NCBI GenBank assembly: GCA_964584755.1
Contig: CAZPAV010000037.1
Span: 1-29,796 of the forward strand
From: CAZPAV01 sp964584755
Lineage (GTDB): Bacteria; Actinomycetota; Acidimicrobiia; Spongiisociales; UBA5794
Direction: 5' to 3'
DNA: 29,796 nucleotides
Each line of letters opens with the position of its first letter. Positions within the stretch are counted from its first letter, which is position 1. The position numbers and the translations under genes are program-made. Positions 7,947-16,452 of this stretch are shown here, piece after piece. The notes beneath the pieces were generated by a model. It searched no databases and had not been told where the DNA came from. It was given only the letters and a program-made list of their open reading frames with translations.

Positions 7947-8530
7947 CCGGAGAGCTGCTGCCAGGTCCGGCGGATCCGTTGTCCGACGGTGAAGCCCACG
8001 AGCACGACGAACACCCCGAGCATCGGCACGAGGACCTCGGGGAGGAAGCCCGCCAGGAAGGTCCCACCGATGGCGAGGATCATCCGCTCCGCCCTCCCCA
8101 TCCAGCCGCCGCGCCCTTCCGCTCCCCAGGACTCTGCCTTCGCCCGGACGTACGGAACGAGGAGCGAGAACGCCAGCGCCACGAGGCAGAGGAGGAGCGC
8201 CAGCGCGTCCGCCCGGAGGTACACCGCGATGCCCACCCAGACGGCGATCTCCCCGAACCGGTCGGACATCGTGTCGAGGAAGGCGCCCCGGAGGGTCGCG
8301 GTGCCTCGGACACGTGCCAGCGGACCGTCGAGCGCGTCGAGCGACACGCCCAGCCCGGCCACGACCGCACCGACGGCGAGCCATCCCGCGGCGACGAGAC
8401 CGGCTCCGCCCACGGTCAGCGCGAGCCCGACGAGCGTCACCGCGGCCGGCGTGAACCCGACGCGGCCGAGGGCCCGGGCGATGGGCTCGAGGTACGGCGC
8501 GACCCTCTTGCGTGCTCTGAGATCGATCAC
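7943..8530 (-). CDS. pgsA: Phosphatidylinositol phosphate synthase (CDP-alcohol phosphotransferase)
   Basis: Integral membrane enzyme that joins CDP-diacylglycerol with inositol 1-phosphate to make PI-phosphate, the base of PIM lipids. The protein is 195 residues with about six membrane segments. The CDP-alcohol phosphotransferase signature is complete: Asp65, Asp68, Gly69, Ala72, Arg73, Gly82, Asp86 and Asp90, with the expected spacing and nearly the numbering of the mycobacterial enzyme. The GTG start at 8530 has GGAGG eight bases upstream. Substrate choice (inositol phosphate rather than glycerol phosphate) is inferred from the patA-pimA context. Confidence 0.9.
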   Translation of the reverse strand: MIDLRARKRVAPYLEPIARALGRVGFTPAAVTLVGLALTVGGAGLVAAGWLAVGAVVAGLGVSLDALDGPLARVRGTATLRGAFLDTMSDRFGEIAVWVGIAVYLRADALALLLCLVALAFSLLVPYVRAKAESWGAEGRGGWMGRAERMILAIGGTFLAGFLPEVLVPMLGVFVVLVGFTVGQRIRRTWQQLSG

Positions 8531-8650
8531 GGGTGGAGCCTCCTCCCTGGCAAGGTACCACAGGATTGGGGCGGATCCCCCGCCACTACACTCGGGATGC
8601 GGCGGCGCGCCCGCACCGCCCCTGATCACCTCGACGAGGAGGCCGAGACG
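8531..8650. promoter_or_regulatory. Divergent promoter region pgsA / gltA
   Basis: This 120-bp spacer drives two outward units. For pgsA, TACCTT (8552-8557, minus strand) lies 21 nt before the GTG and is followed by a GGAGG ribosome-binding site. For citrate synthase, TTGGGG (8566-8571) and TACACT (8587-8592) form a plus-strand promoter candidate with a short 15-bp spacer, giving a leader of roughly 50 nt. The two -10 boxes are only about 30 bp apart, so the polymerase sites probably overlap. Confidence 0.45.
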
Positions 8651-9943
8651 ATGACCGACCGCAAGGCCGTCCTGCACACCGGCGCGGGGGATCTCGAAGT
8701 CGACGTCGTACCGGCGACGAACGGCAACGACGGACTCGACATCCGCAGGCTTCGAGCCGAGCTCGGGTACGTGGCGTACGACCCCGGATTCGCCAACACC
8801 GCCAACGCCAGGAGCGCCATCACCCACATCGACGGGGCGGCCGGGAGCCTCCGTCACCGCGGGTACGCCATCGAGGACCTCGCCCGGAACTGTACGTTCC
8901 TCGAGGTCGCGTACCTGCTCCTCTTCGGCAACCTCCCCACCCGCGCCGAGCTCGACGCCTGGACGGCGGAGATTCGCTATCACACCCTGCTCTCGGAGGA
9001 GATGAAGCGCTTCTTCGACGCCTTCCCCCGCAGCGCCCACCCCATGGCGATCCTCTCGTCGGCGACGAACGCCATCTCCACCTTCTACGAGGAGTACTAC
9101 AACCCCTCCGACCCCGAGGCCGTGATCGAGAGCGCCAAGCGCCTCATCGCCAAGATGCCGACCGTCGCCGCCTGGGCGTACAAGAAGTCGATCGGTCAGC
9201 CTTACGTCTACCCCCGCAACGACCTCTCCTACGTCGAGAACTTCCTCCACATGATGTTCGCCCTCCCCGTGGAGGAGTCGAAGGTCGACTCGGTCATCGC
9301 CCGGGCCCTCAACGTGCTGCTCATCCTCCACGCCGACCACGGGCAGAATTGCTCCACGGCGACGGTGCGCTTCGTCGGATCCTCCCGGGCGAATCTCTTC
9401 GCCGCGGTGGCCGCCGGGATGAACGCGCTGTGGGGACCCCTGCACGGGGGGGCGAACCAGGCCGTCATCCAGATGTTGCAGGAGATCCACGACGACCCCG
9501 ACGCGACCATCGCCAGCACGATCGCTCGGGCGAAGGACCCCGACGATCCTTTCCGGCTCATGGGGTTCGGACATCGCGTCTACAAGAACTACGACCCTCG
9601 AGCCCGGGTCCTCAAGGACTTCGCCCGCGACGTGCTCGAGCGCACCTCGGGCGAGGATCCGCTCCTCGACGTCGCCCAGGAGCTCGAAGCCGCGGCACTC
9701 GCCGACGAGTACTTCCAGGAGCGCAAGCTCTTCCCGAACGTCGACTTCTACTCGGGGATCATCTTCCGCGCCCTCGGCTTCCCGGCACGGATGTTCACCG
9801 TGCTGTTCGCCATCGGGCGGCTGCCGGGATGGATCGCGAACTGGAAGGAGATGACCGAGGACCCGGCGACGCGCATCTCCCGCCCTCGCCAGGTCTACAC
9901 GGGGATCGTCGAGCGACCCTTCGTCCCCCTCGCCGAGCGCTGA
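8651..9943 (+). CDS. gltA: Citrate synthase (type II)
   Basis: Condenses oxaloacetate and acetyl-CoA to citrate at the entry of the TCA cycle. The protein is 430 residues, the length of the large hexameric bacterial type. Catalytic residues are visible as His265 in GPLHGGAN, His308 in GFGHRVYK and Asp365 in NVDFYSG, matching His264, His305 and Asp362 of E. coli GltA. The conserved LHADHGQNCST block precedes them. The ATG at 8651 has AGGAGG eight bases upstream. The frame is open further upstream, but that part is antisense to pgsA. The gene stands alone on the plus strand between two minus-strand groups and meets the next gene tail-to-tail with a 19-bp gap. Confidence 0.97.
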   Translation: MTDRKAVLHTGAGDLEVDVVPATNGNDGLDIRRLRAELGYVAYDPGFANTANARSAITHIDGAAGSLRHRGYAIEDLARNCTFLEVAYLLLFGNLPTRAELDAWTAEIRYHTLLSEEMKRFFDAFPRSAHPMAILSSATNAISTFYEEYYNPSDPEAVIESAKRLIAKMPTVAAWAYKKSIGQPYVYPRNDLSYVENFLHMMFALPVEESKVDSVIARALNVLLILHADHGQNCSTATVRFVGSSRANLFAAVAAGMNALWGPLHGGANQAVIQMLQEIHDDPDATIASTIARAKDPDDPFRLMGFGHRVYKNYDPRARVLKDFARDVLERTSGEDPLLDVAQELEAAALADEYFQERKLFPNVDFYSGIIFRALGFPARMFTVLFAIGRLPGWIANWKEMTEDPATRISRPRQVYTGIVERPFVPLAER

Positions 9944-9962
9944 GCTCCCGCCCCGAGGGACG

Positions 9963-10469
9963 TCACTCCGCGCCCGGCGCGGGCACCTCCTCGGCGTACC
10001 GGCCCCGTACGTGGCCGTCGACGCCGTCGACCTGCACGAGACCCCGGCGGCGGGGCGGATCCGCGACGTCGAAGACGAGGACCTGCCACACGGGCCGGGC
10101 TCGCCAGCCTCGGAAACCCACCGAGGCCGCGGCGTGTCCGACGGGAAACCCGACGGTCCGGTTCGCGATCTCGAGCGCCTCGCGGTCCCGCACCCGGAGT
10201 CGCCACCCGGCGAGGAGGTGGTACCCGCCGATCAGCGCGAGCGGCAGGACGGTCGTCCCCCACATCGCCGGCGGCAGCCCGGCCCGCACCGCCACCGCCA
10301 CGAGGGCCGCACCGAGCAGATGCACGGCCCCGGCGCGCCGCCGCCGGCTCGTGTCGGGAATCTCGTAGACGGCCGTCGCGTCCGCGTCGAGGTCCTCGGG
10401 TAGGGCCGCGGCGTCCGCCACCTCCCGCGGGATCCGGATCCCCGGGCGCTCGGGCCTCTCCCCGGTCAC
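9963..10469 (-). CDS. Hypothetical two-helix membrane protein
   Basis: A 168-residue protein with no family I recognise. The first 45 residues are polar and acidic with an arginine cluster (SRRRRAG). Two hydrophobic segments follow at about 46-63 and 70-88. The C-terminal 75 residues are soluble and look like a small beta-rich domain, including VWQVLVFDVADPP. The GTG start overlaps the MMPL transporter stop as GTGA, so the two are co-translated and may work together at the membrane. The stop lies 19 bp from that of gltA. Confidence 0.75.
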   Translation of the reverse strand: MTGERPERPGIRIPREVADAAALPEDLDADATAVYEIPDTSRRRRAGAVHLLGAALVAVAVRAGLPPAMWGTTVLPLALIGGYHLLAGWRLRVRDREALEIANRTVGFPVGHAAASVGFRGWRARPVWQVLVFDVADPPRRRGLVQVDGVDGHVRGRYAEEVPAPGAE

Positions 10470-13207
10470 GAGGATCCTCCACCGCCGCGGAGGTCCTCCT
10501 CGAGGAGCCGCTCGAGCGTGGCGACGTCCACCGGGTCCTCCCCCCGCCGCCGATGCCAGCGATCCCACACGACGAGGTAGCTGGGGAGGACGGCGACCGC
10601 ACCGGCGAGGGCGAACAGGATCGTGTAGCCGGTGACGAACCCGAACTGCCGGAACGGGATGGTGGAGGAGATCACGAGCACCCCGAAGCCGGCGACCGTC
10701 GTCAGGGCCGAGCCGGCGAGCGCCCCGCCGGTGTGGAGGAGCGTCAGCTCGACCGCCTCCTCCGCCGAGCGGGTCCGAGCCCGATCCTCGAGGTACCGGT
10801 GGGTGACGTGGATCATGTACGGGATCCCGATCCCGATGGCGAGCGCGGAGATGGTCGCCGTGGTGGGACCGAAGGGGACGCCCGCCAGCGCCATGATGCC
10901 GAACGACCAGAAGACGACGAGCACCACGGGGAGGGTCGTGATGACCCCGAGCAACGGCCGTCGCGTCTCGTACCAGAAGTTGGCGACGAGGAGCACGAGG
11001 GCCGCCAGGAGGGTGAGGAGGAGCGAGGAGAGCTGGGAGCGCTGCAGCGTCGTGACGACGACGTCGGAGATGATCGCCTGGGAGGTGGCCACCGCCTCGA
11101 GGTCGGCCGTGGCGACCGGAGCGAACGCCCGGGCGAGATCCTCCCGCAGGCGCCGTGCCCCCTGCTCCCCCGCCCGCGTCACGATGTCGAACCGCGCCGC
11201 GTCGTGCCCGCCGGCGCCACCCCGGTGCAGGACCCGCGCCGCCGCCTCGGGTGCCGCCTCCTCCACCGCGGCGTAGAGGGCGGCGACGTCGGCGTCGGGG
11301 CCGACCTCGAGACGTCCCGGTCCCAGGCCGGCCGCGGCGGCGGCCCGGCCCACCGCCGGATCGAACGTCGGCGAGGTCGGATCGGCGTACCTGAAGACGA
11401 GCGACACCGGCGAGTCCGCCTGAGGGAGGCCGTCGATCGTCGCCACGTCGGGGACCCCGGCGAGGTCGACGGTGGCCTCCACGAGCGCGTTGTACGCCTC
11501 CGGCGTGTCGAGGGGGCCGGTGATCAGGACCTGGGTGGACTCGCCGAACCCGCCACCGAACTCGTCGGCGAGCACCTGGAAGGTGGTCCGCAGCGGCGAC
11601 GTCGTCGGGATGAAATCCACGAAGCTGAACTTCGCCTCGAGGTTCGTCGTACCCCAGACGCCGAGCCCGCCGAGGAGCAACGACACGACGATCGTGGCCA
11701 CGGCGGCGTGTCGGGGCAGCCACGCCGCCCGGCCGATGAACCGCGGCAGCCGCCTGGCGGAGCCGGCGACGAGCGCGGGACGGTCGAGCGTGGCGCGCCG
11801 TTCTCCGTGGCGGTCGAGGAGCTCCCGCACCGCGGGGACGAAGGTGAGCATGAGGAGGAAGGAGGCGAGGATCCCCACCGCGGCCAGCTCGCCGAACTCC
11901 CGGAGCGCCGGGATGTCGTTCGTGAGGTTGGTGAGGAAGCCCACCGCGGTGGTCACCGTGGCCAGGATGAGCGCGACGCCGACCGTTCGGATCGCGATCG
12001 CCACGCTCTCGTCGACGGATCGGCCCGCCGAGACCTCCTCCCGGTAGCGGGCGTTGACGTGGATGGCGTAGTCGACGCCGAGCCCGATGAGCAGGATCGG
12101 GAGGAGCTGGACCATCGGCCCCTGCTCGCCGAAGCGGAGGAACCCGTAGCCGTACATCCAGATGATCGCCAGGACGATCGTGACGGCGGCGAGGCCCGTG
12201 TCCGCCGAGGTGCGCCGCAGTCCCTTGGAGCCGACGCTCCACGTCAGGTAGACGACGACGAAGACGAGCGCGGCGAGACCGAGCAGCAGGCGACCTGGCA
12301 GGTCGGCGAGGCCGGCCGGAACCACCCCGGGCGCCAGGCGCCCGATCCCGGGGAGGAGCGCGAGGACGAGGACGATCACCATGCCGGCGAAGCCGAGTAT
12401 CGAGAGGACCCGATCGGACCGGCGCCGCGGCCGCACGAGGAAGATGACGGTGAGGACGAGGAGGATGATCAGCGCCGCCGTCCCGAAGAGGCGCCCGATC
12501 TCCTGTTGGAAGGTGTCGTCGGCGACGAGGAGCTCGAAGGAGAAGGGACGGACCTCGATGCCGTCGGGAAGCGCCGTCGCCTCCAGCTCCGCGGCCGCCT
12601 GCGCCGAGGTCGCGGCGAAGGCGTCGAAGTCCTCCGGCGTCCGGGGTCCCGTCGTGAACGCGAGGACGAGACCGCGGGGGGAGGCGGGGCTGGCGGTGTC
12701 GGCCGACGTGGGAAGGAGGTGCGTGACGAGGGCCCGCTGCTCGGCCGGCATGCGTTGCAGCGCCATCGCGTAGAGGCGCTTCACGTCGGCGTCGCTGGTG
12801 GGCACCGGTGCGCCCCGGGCGATGGCCGCGGTGACGGGGGTGAGGAAGTGGACGACCGGCGGGGTCGTCTTCCCGCCGACCAGCCGATCGGCGAGGGCTC
12901 CGGAGCGGAGCGCCTGCTCGACCGCCTCCGCGGCGGCGAGTCCGTCGAGGGTGATGACGTCGCCGCGATCGGCGGAGACGACCACCTGGAAGACCCGCTC
13001 GGTCGCGTCGGCCCCGAAGAGCTCCTGGATCCGGCTCGACGCCTGGATCTCGGGAGCCCGGGGGGCGAAGGACGCGTTGTCGTTGGCCGCGGGCTGGAAC
13101 CGCGACGCGAAGAAGCCGAGGACGGCGCTGACGACCAGGGTGGCCACGATCACGACCCGCGGCGCGCGGCGCACCGAGCCGGCCACGGCGTGGACGATGG
13201 CTCTCAT
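10466..13207 (-). CDS. MMPL/RND-superfamily transporter
   Basis: Large membrane exporter of 913 residues with the two-fold RND layout: TM1 (18-37), a periplasmic domain (about 40-235), a helix bundle, a second periplasmic domain (about 520-722) and a second bundle. The first half has the proton-relay Asp379-Tyr380 in GLGVDYAIHV. The matching site in the second half reads GIGIPYMIHV, so the Asp is replaced by Pro796. Between TM2 (about 241-259) and the DY helix I count three hydrophobic segments (about 266-286, 306-324 and 338-357), two more than usual. The family exports lipids or other hydrophobic compounds; the substrate cannot be told. It has its own -10 box and a GGAGGG ribosome-binding site, and overlaps the next gene. 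Confidence 0.9.
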   Translation of the reverse strand: MRAIVHAVAGSVRRAPRVVIVATLVVSAVLGFFASRFQPAANDNASFAPRAPEIQASSRIQELFGADATERVFQVVVSADRGDVITLDGLAAAEAVEQALRSGALADRLVGGKTTPPVVHFLTPVTAAIARGAPVPTSDADVKRLYAMALQRMPAEQRALVTHLLPTSADTASPASPRGLVLAFTTGPRTPEDFDAFAATSAQAAAELEATALPDGIEVRPFSFELLVADDTFQQEIGRLFGTAALIILLVLTVIFLVRPRRRSDRVLSILGFAGMVIVLVLALLPGIGRLAPGVVPAGLADLPGRLLLGLAALVFVVVYLTWSVGSKGLRRTSADTGLAAVTIVLAIIWMYGYGFLRFGEQGPMVQLLPILLIGLGVDYAIHVNARYREEVSAGRSVDESVAIAIRTVGVALILATVTTAVGFLTNLTNDIPALREFGELAAVGILASFLLMLTFVPAVRELLDRHGERRATLDRPALVAGSARRLPRFIGRAAWLPRHAAVATIVVSLLLGGLGVWGTTNLEAKFSFVDFIPTTSPLRTTFQVLADEFGGGFGESTQVLITGPLDTPEAYNALVEATVDLAGVPDVATIDGLPQADSPVSLVFRYADPTSPTFDPAVGRAAAAAGLGPGRLEVGPDADVAALYAAVEEAAPEAAARVLHRGGAGGHDAARFDIVTRAGEQGARRLREDLARAFAPVATADLEAVATSQAIISDVVVTTLQRSQLSSLLLTLLAALVLLVANFWYETRRPLLGVITTLPVVLVVFWSFGIMALAGVPFGPTTATISALAIGIGIPYMIHVTHRYLEDRARTRSAEEAVELTLLHTGGALAGSALTTVAGFGVLVISSTIPFRQFGFVTGYTILFALAGAVAVLPSYLVVWDRWHRRRGEDPVDVATLERLLEEDLRGGGGSS

Positions 13208-13242
13208 GGTGTGACCCTCCGGCGCGGGACGCGACCGGCGAG

Positions 13243-13248
13243 AGCCTA
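13243..13248 (-). promoter_or_regulatory. -10 box of MMPL transporter promoter
   Basis: TAGGCT on the minus strand lies 35 nt before the transporter ATG, with GGAGGG between. It sits in the 64-bp gap after thrS, so the transporter can be expressed independently of thrS. Confidence 0.45.
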
Positions 13249-13271
13249 CCGACGCCCGGTCGCCTTCGGGT

Positions 13272-15215
13272 TCACCGTGGCGGCGCGGCGAGTGCCGCCA
13301 GCTCGGCGACGGCGTCGGTCAGCGGGACCCCCCGGCGCTCCCGCTCCTCCTCCCGGAGGCGCACCCCGACCGTGCCCGCGGCGACGTCCCGGTCCCCGAC
13401 GACGAGGATGGCGGGGAGCTTGGCCCCGATGGCGCGCCGGATCTTCTCCCCCACCGTCTCGTCGCCGGTGTCGACCTCGACGCGGATGCCGGCGTCGCGC
13501 AACGCTCCGGCGACGTCCCGGGCGTACGGCACGTGACGGTCCGCCACGGGGACGATCGTCACCTGGACGGGGGACAGCCACGCCGGGAAGGCTCCCGCGT
13601 AGTGCTCGACGAGCACGCCCACGAAACGCTCGATGGACCCGAGCAGCGCCCGATGGATCATCACCGGGCGCTGCCGTACGTTGCGTGAGGTCGTGTAGAC
13701 GAGGGAGAAGTTCTCGGGCTGCGCGAAGTCGACCTGGATGGTGGAGATCTGCCAGCGGCGACCGATCGCGTCGCGCACGTGGATGTCGATCTTCGGTCCG
13801 TAGAAGGCCCCTTCCCCTTCCGCGACGTGATACTCGAGCCCGGCCGCGGCGAGGGCCGCGGCGAGGGCCTGCTCGGCACGCTCCCACAGGTCGAGACGTC
13901 CGATGAACTTCTCCGGGTCCCGCGTCGAGAGGTCGGCCTCGAACTCGGTGAAGCCGAAGTCGCGCAGGACCATGAGCACGAAGTCGAGGAGGCTGGCCAG
14001 CTCGTCGCCGAGCTGCTCCTCGGTGGTGAAGATGTGGCTGTCGTCCTGGGTGAAGCCCCGGGCGCGCATGAGACCGTGCACGACGCCGGAGCGCTCGTAC
14101 CGATACACGGTCCCCAGCTCGAAGAGCCGCAGGGGGAGCTCCCGGTAGCTGCGGCTCCGGCTCCGGTAGACGAGGATGTGGAACGGGCAGTTCATCGGCT
14201 TGACGTAGTACCGCTGGCCGTGGTCGAGCTCCATGGGCGGGTACATGCCGTCGGCGTAGAAGTCGAGATGACCCGAGGTCTCCCAGAGGTGCGCCTTGGC
14301 GACGTGGGGGGTGACGACGTACTCGTACCCGTGGGCGAGGTGGGTCCGCCGGCTGTAGTCCTCGATGACGAGCCGGAGGATGCCCCCTTTGGGGTGCCAG
14401 ACGGCGAGCCCGCTGCCCAGCTCGGGTGGGAAGGAGAAGAGGTCGAGTTCGGCGCCGAGCCGCCGGTGGTCCCGGCGCTCCGCCTCGGCGAGACGCTCCA
14501 GGTGCGCCTCCAGGGCGCGCGGCGACTCCCAGGCGGTGCCGTAGATGCGTTGGAGCTGGGGCCGGCGCTCGTCCCCCCGCCAGTACGCCCCGGCGGTGCG
14601 GAGCAGGCGGACCGCCCGGAGCCGCCCCGTGGAGGGGAGGTGAGGGCCGCGGCAGAGGTCGACGAAGCCGTCGTTGCGGTACACGGTGACCGAGCCGGCG
14701 GAGATGCCCTCCTCCGCCTCCACGCCCCGGATGATCTCGACCTTGAAGGGCTGATCGGCGAAGACCTCGAGCGCGTCGTCGATGGCGAGGGTCTCCCGGA
14801 CGAAGGGCTGGTCCTCGGCGACGATCTCGGCCATGCGCGCCTCGATGCGCTCGAGATCCTCGGGGGTGAAGGTGCGTCCGATGTCGAAGTCGTAGTAGAA
14901 GCCGTCGTCGATGGCGGGGCCGATGGCGAACTTCGCCCCGGGGAAGAGATCGAGCACGGCCTGGGCGAGGACGTGAGCCGCCGAGTGCCGCAGGACGGAC
15001 CGACCCTCATCGGTGGTGTCGGTGACGACCGAGAACGCGCCGTCCCGATCGATGGGACGGGTGAGGTCGTAGAGCTCGTCGTCGAGCCGTGCCGCCACCG
15101 CCGCGGCGGCGAGCCGGGGACCGATGTCCCGCGCCACCTCGAGGCCCGTCACGCCGTCGGGATACTCCCGCACGGTGCCGTCGGGGAAGGTCAGTCGTAC
15201 CGCCACCACAGCCAC
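13272..15215 (-). CDS. thrS: Threonyl-tRNA synthetase
   Basis: Charges tRNA-Thr and edits mischarged Ser. The protein is 647 residues, full length. An N-terminal TGS domain (about 1-65) is followed by the editing domain with HSAAH (His77, His81) and DLCRGPH (Cys188, His192). The class II catalytic core has the zinc ligands Cys343 in MNCPFH, His394 in QDDSHIF and His521 in VMIHRALLGS. The anticodon-binding domain closes the protein. Several GTG codons cluster at the start (15215, 15209, 15206), with an AAAGGG ribosome-binding site just upstream, so the exact start may be two or three codons later. No T-box leader is seen; the leader is only about 20 nt. Confidence 0.97.
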   Translation of the reverse strand: MAVVAVRLTFPDGTVREYPDGVTGLEVARDIGPRLAAAAVAARLDDELYDLTRPIDRDGAFSVVTDTTDEGRSVLRHSAAHVLAQAVLDLFPGAKFAIGPAIDDGFYYDFDIGRTFTPEDLERIEARMAEIVAEDQPFVRETLAIDDALEVFADQPFKVEIIRGVEAEEGISAGSVTVYRNDGFVDLCRGPHLPSTGRLRAVRLLRTAGAYWRGDERRPQLQRIYGTAWESPRALEAHLERLAEAERRDHRRLGAELDLFSFPPELGSGLAVWHPKGGILRLVIEDYSRRTHLAHGYEYVVTPHVAKAHLWETSGHLDFYADGMYPPMELDHGQRYYVKPMNCPFHILVYRSRSRSYRELPLRLFELGTVYRYERSGVVHGLMRARGFTQDDSHIFTTEEQLGDELASLLDFVLMVLRDFGFTEFEADLSTRDPEKFIGRLDLWERAEQALAAALAAAGLEYHVAEGEGAFYGPKIDIHVRDAIGRRWQISTIQVDFAQPENFSLVYTTSRNVRQRPVMIHRALLGSIERFVGVLVEHYAGAFPAWLSPVQVTIVPVADRHVPYARDVAGALRDAGIRVEVDTGDETVGEKIRRAIGAKLPAILVVGDRDVAAGTVGVRLREEERERRGVPLTDAVAELAALAAPPR

Positions 15216-15239
15216 CCTTTCGTTCGGTCGGGATGGGCA

Positions 15240-15245
15240 AGGCTA
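15240..15245 (-). promoter_or_regulatory. -10 box of thrS promoter
   Basis: TAGCCT on the minus strand lies 24 nt before the GTG start. The resulting leader is too short to hold a T-box or attenuator, so thrS looks constitutive at this level. Confidence 0.45.
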
Positions 15246-15346
15246 CCCGCGTTCGCCACGCCACGGCTTCGCCGCCGGGCGGGTCCCCGGATCCCGGCGG
15301 GCGGCGAAGCCTTTGCGAAATACCGCGTGTTTTCGCGCTCTGCTCC

Positions 15347-15352
15347 TAGCCT
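15347..15352 (+). promoter_or_regulatory. -10 box of zinc-ribbon gene promoter
   Basis: TAGCCT on the plus strand lies in the 164-bp region shared with divergent thrS. It is 27 nt before the preferred ATG at 15380 and leaves room for the GGGAGG ribosome-binding site. Confidence 0.4.
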
Positions 15353-15379
15353 GGCGGCGAGCCACCGATGGGAGGTGCG

Positions 15380-15592
15380 ATGCTCGAGATCCTCGTTGCG
15401 CTCGTGTTGGTCGTGGCCGCCATGGTCGCCCTCGGATCGCGGGAGCAGCGGCTCGCCTGGAACGGGCCCGCCCGCACTCCGCTCCTCCCCGCCGAGGACG
15501 GGGCGTCGCCCGACCTCCCCTGCCCCTGGTGCCTCGCCCCGACCCGGGAGGACGACCCGAGCTGCCCCTCCTGCGGTCAACGTTTCGGCTGA
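15380..15592 (+). CDS. Small membrane-anchored zinc-ribbon protein
   Basis: A 70-residue protein with one hydrophobic N-terminal helix (about 2-19), a proline-rich linker and a C-terminal CPWC...CPSC pair (Cys48, Cys51, Cys62, Cys65) that should bind one zinc. No known function. The ATG at 15380 is preferred over the one at 15368 because the GGAGG site (15371-15375) sits just before it. The start is divergent from thrS, and the 3' end overlaps the convergent mshD by 16 bp. Confidence 0.72.
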   Translation: MLEILVALVLVVAAMVALGSREQRLAWNGPARTPLLPAEDGASPDLPCPWCLAPTREDDPSCPSCGQRFG

Positions 15593-16452
15593 GTCGCCGC
15601 TCCCCCGCCGGGCGCGTACGCGACGATGCTCCGCACCCGACGGAAGCCGAGCGACCGGTACAGCCCGCGCGCCGGAGCGTTCTCGCCGTCGACCCACAGG
15701 ATCCCCCGGCGTGCCCCGTGCCGGCGGTGCAGATGCTCGAGCCCGAGCAGCACGAGCGCCCTCCCCAGGCCGGCGCCGCGCCGGGCCGGATCGACCGCCA
15801 CCACGTAGATCTCGCCTGCGGCCTCGGGGTGCGGCTTCGTCCAGCAGAACCCGGCGAGCCCTCGCCGATCCTCGACGACGAGGAGATCCCGTGGATCGAA
15901 CCACGACCGGCGGGTTCGCTCCTGGAGCTCGGCGAGGGTCCACTCCCCCTGCTCCGGATGTCCGGCGAACGCCCGGTTGTTGAGGGTCACGAGCGCCGTC
16001 GCGTCCGCGGCCCGGTAGGACCGGACCGACGTCTCCTCGGGGAGGGATCCGGTCGGTCCCGGCAGCGGCCGCTCGAGGAGGAGGAGCTCGCGGACCGCGC
16101 GGAGTCCCAGGTCCTCGAGCGCCGCGGCCTGCCCCGGGCGGCGAGCCCAGATCGTGGCGGGAGCGCCGGCCGGCACGAGTCGGTACGCCAGCTCGACGGC
16201 CTCCCGGTCGTGATGGCGAGCCCGGGGATGCACCGCGACCTCCACCGTCCAGGCCGCGGCGCCCCGATGGAACGCGGCGACGCCCACCGCGACGAGCCCC
16301 GAGCCGTCGGACCACGCCCCGACCCGTGCGTCGGGCGCGGCGGTCGTCGCCCGCGACTCCTTGTGCTCGCTCAACGCCGGGAACCCGTCCTCCGCCTCCG
16401 CGGCGGCGAGGAGCTCCGCGACCTCGACGGGGGTGACCTCGACCGGTTCCAC
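15577..16452 (-). CDS. mshD: Mycothiol synthase (tandem GNAT acetyltransferase)
   Basis: Acetylates the cysteine amine of Cys-GlcN-Ins with acetyl-CoA, the last step of mycothiol synthesis. The protein is 291 residues, somewhat shorter than mycobacterial MshD (about 315). It has two GNAT-like halves. The C-terminal half carries the MshD-specific AFAGHPEQGEW (161-171), GFCWTKPHPE (201-210) and GEIYVVAVDPARRGAGLGRA (213-232) with the acetyl-CoA loop. The ending YRSLGF plus an aromatic is typical. The N-terminal half is degenerate, as is usual in MshD. The start is GTG at 16452, 7 nt after TAGGGT, so it is probably leaderless. Mycothiol is restricted to Actinomycetota, so this gene supports the lineage call. 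Confidence 0.88.
   Translation of the reverse strand: MEPVEVTPVEVAELLAAAEAEDGFPALSEHKESRATTAAPDARVGAWSDGSGLVAVGVAAFHRGAAAWTVEVAVHPRARHHDREAVELAYRLVPAGAPATIWARRPGQAAALEDLGLRAVRELLLLERPLPGPTGSLPEETSVRSYRAADATALVTLNNRAFAGHPEQGEWTLAELQERTRRSWFDPRDLLVVEDRRGLAGFCWTKPHPEAAGEIYVVAVDPARRGAGLGRALVLLGLEHLHRRHGARRGILWVDGENAPARGLYRSLGFRRVRSIVAYAPGGGAATQPKR

Noticed and set aside
10553..13906. A plus-strand open frame of 1117 codons across the MMPL and thrS genes
   Set aside because: It is antisense to two clearly conserved proteins, and its translation is low-complexity (Arg, Glu, Gly, Asp), as expected from a stop-poor antisense frame in high-GC DNA.
15216..15379. A T-box or other riboswitch in front of thrS
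   Set aside because: The TAGCCT box leaves a leader of only about 20 nt, and no T-box sequence or specifier hairpin is visible.
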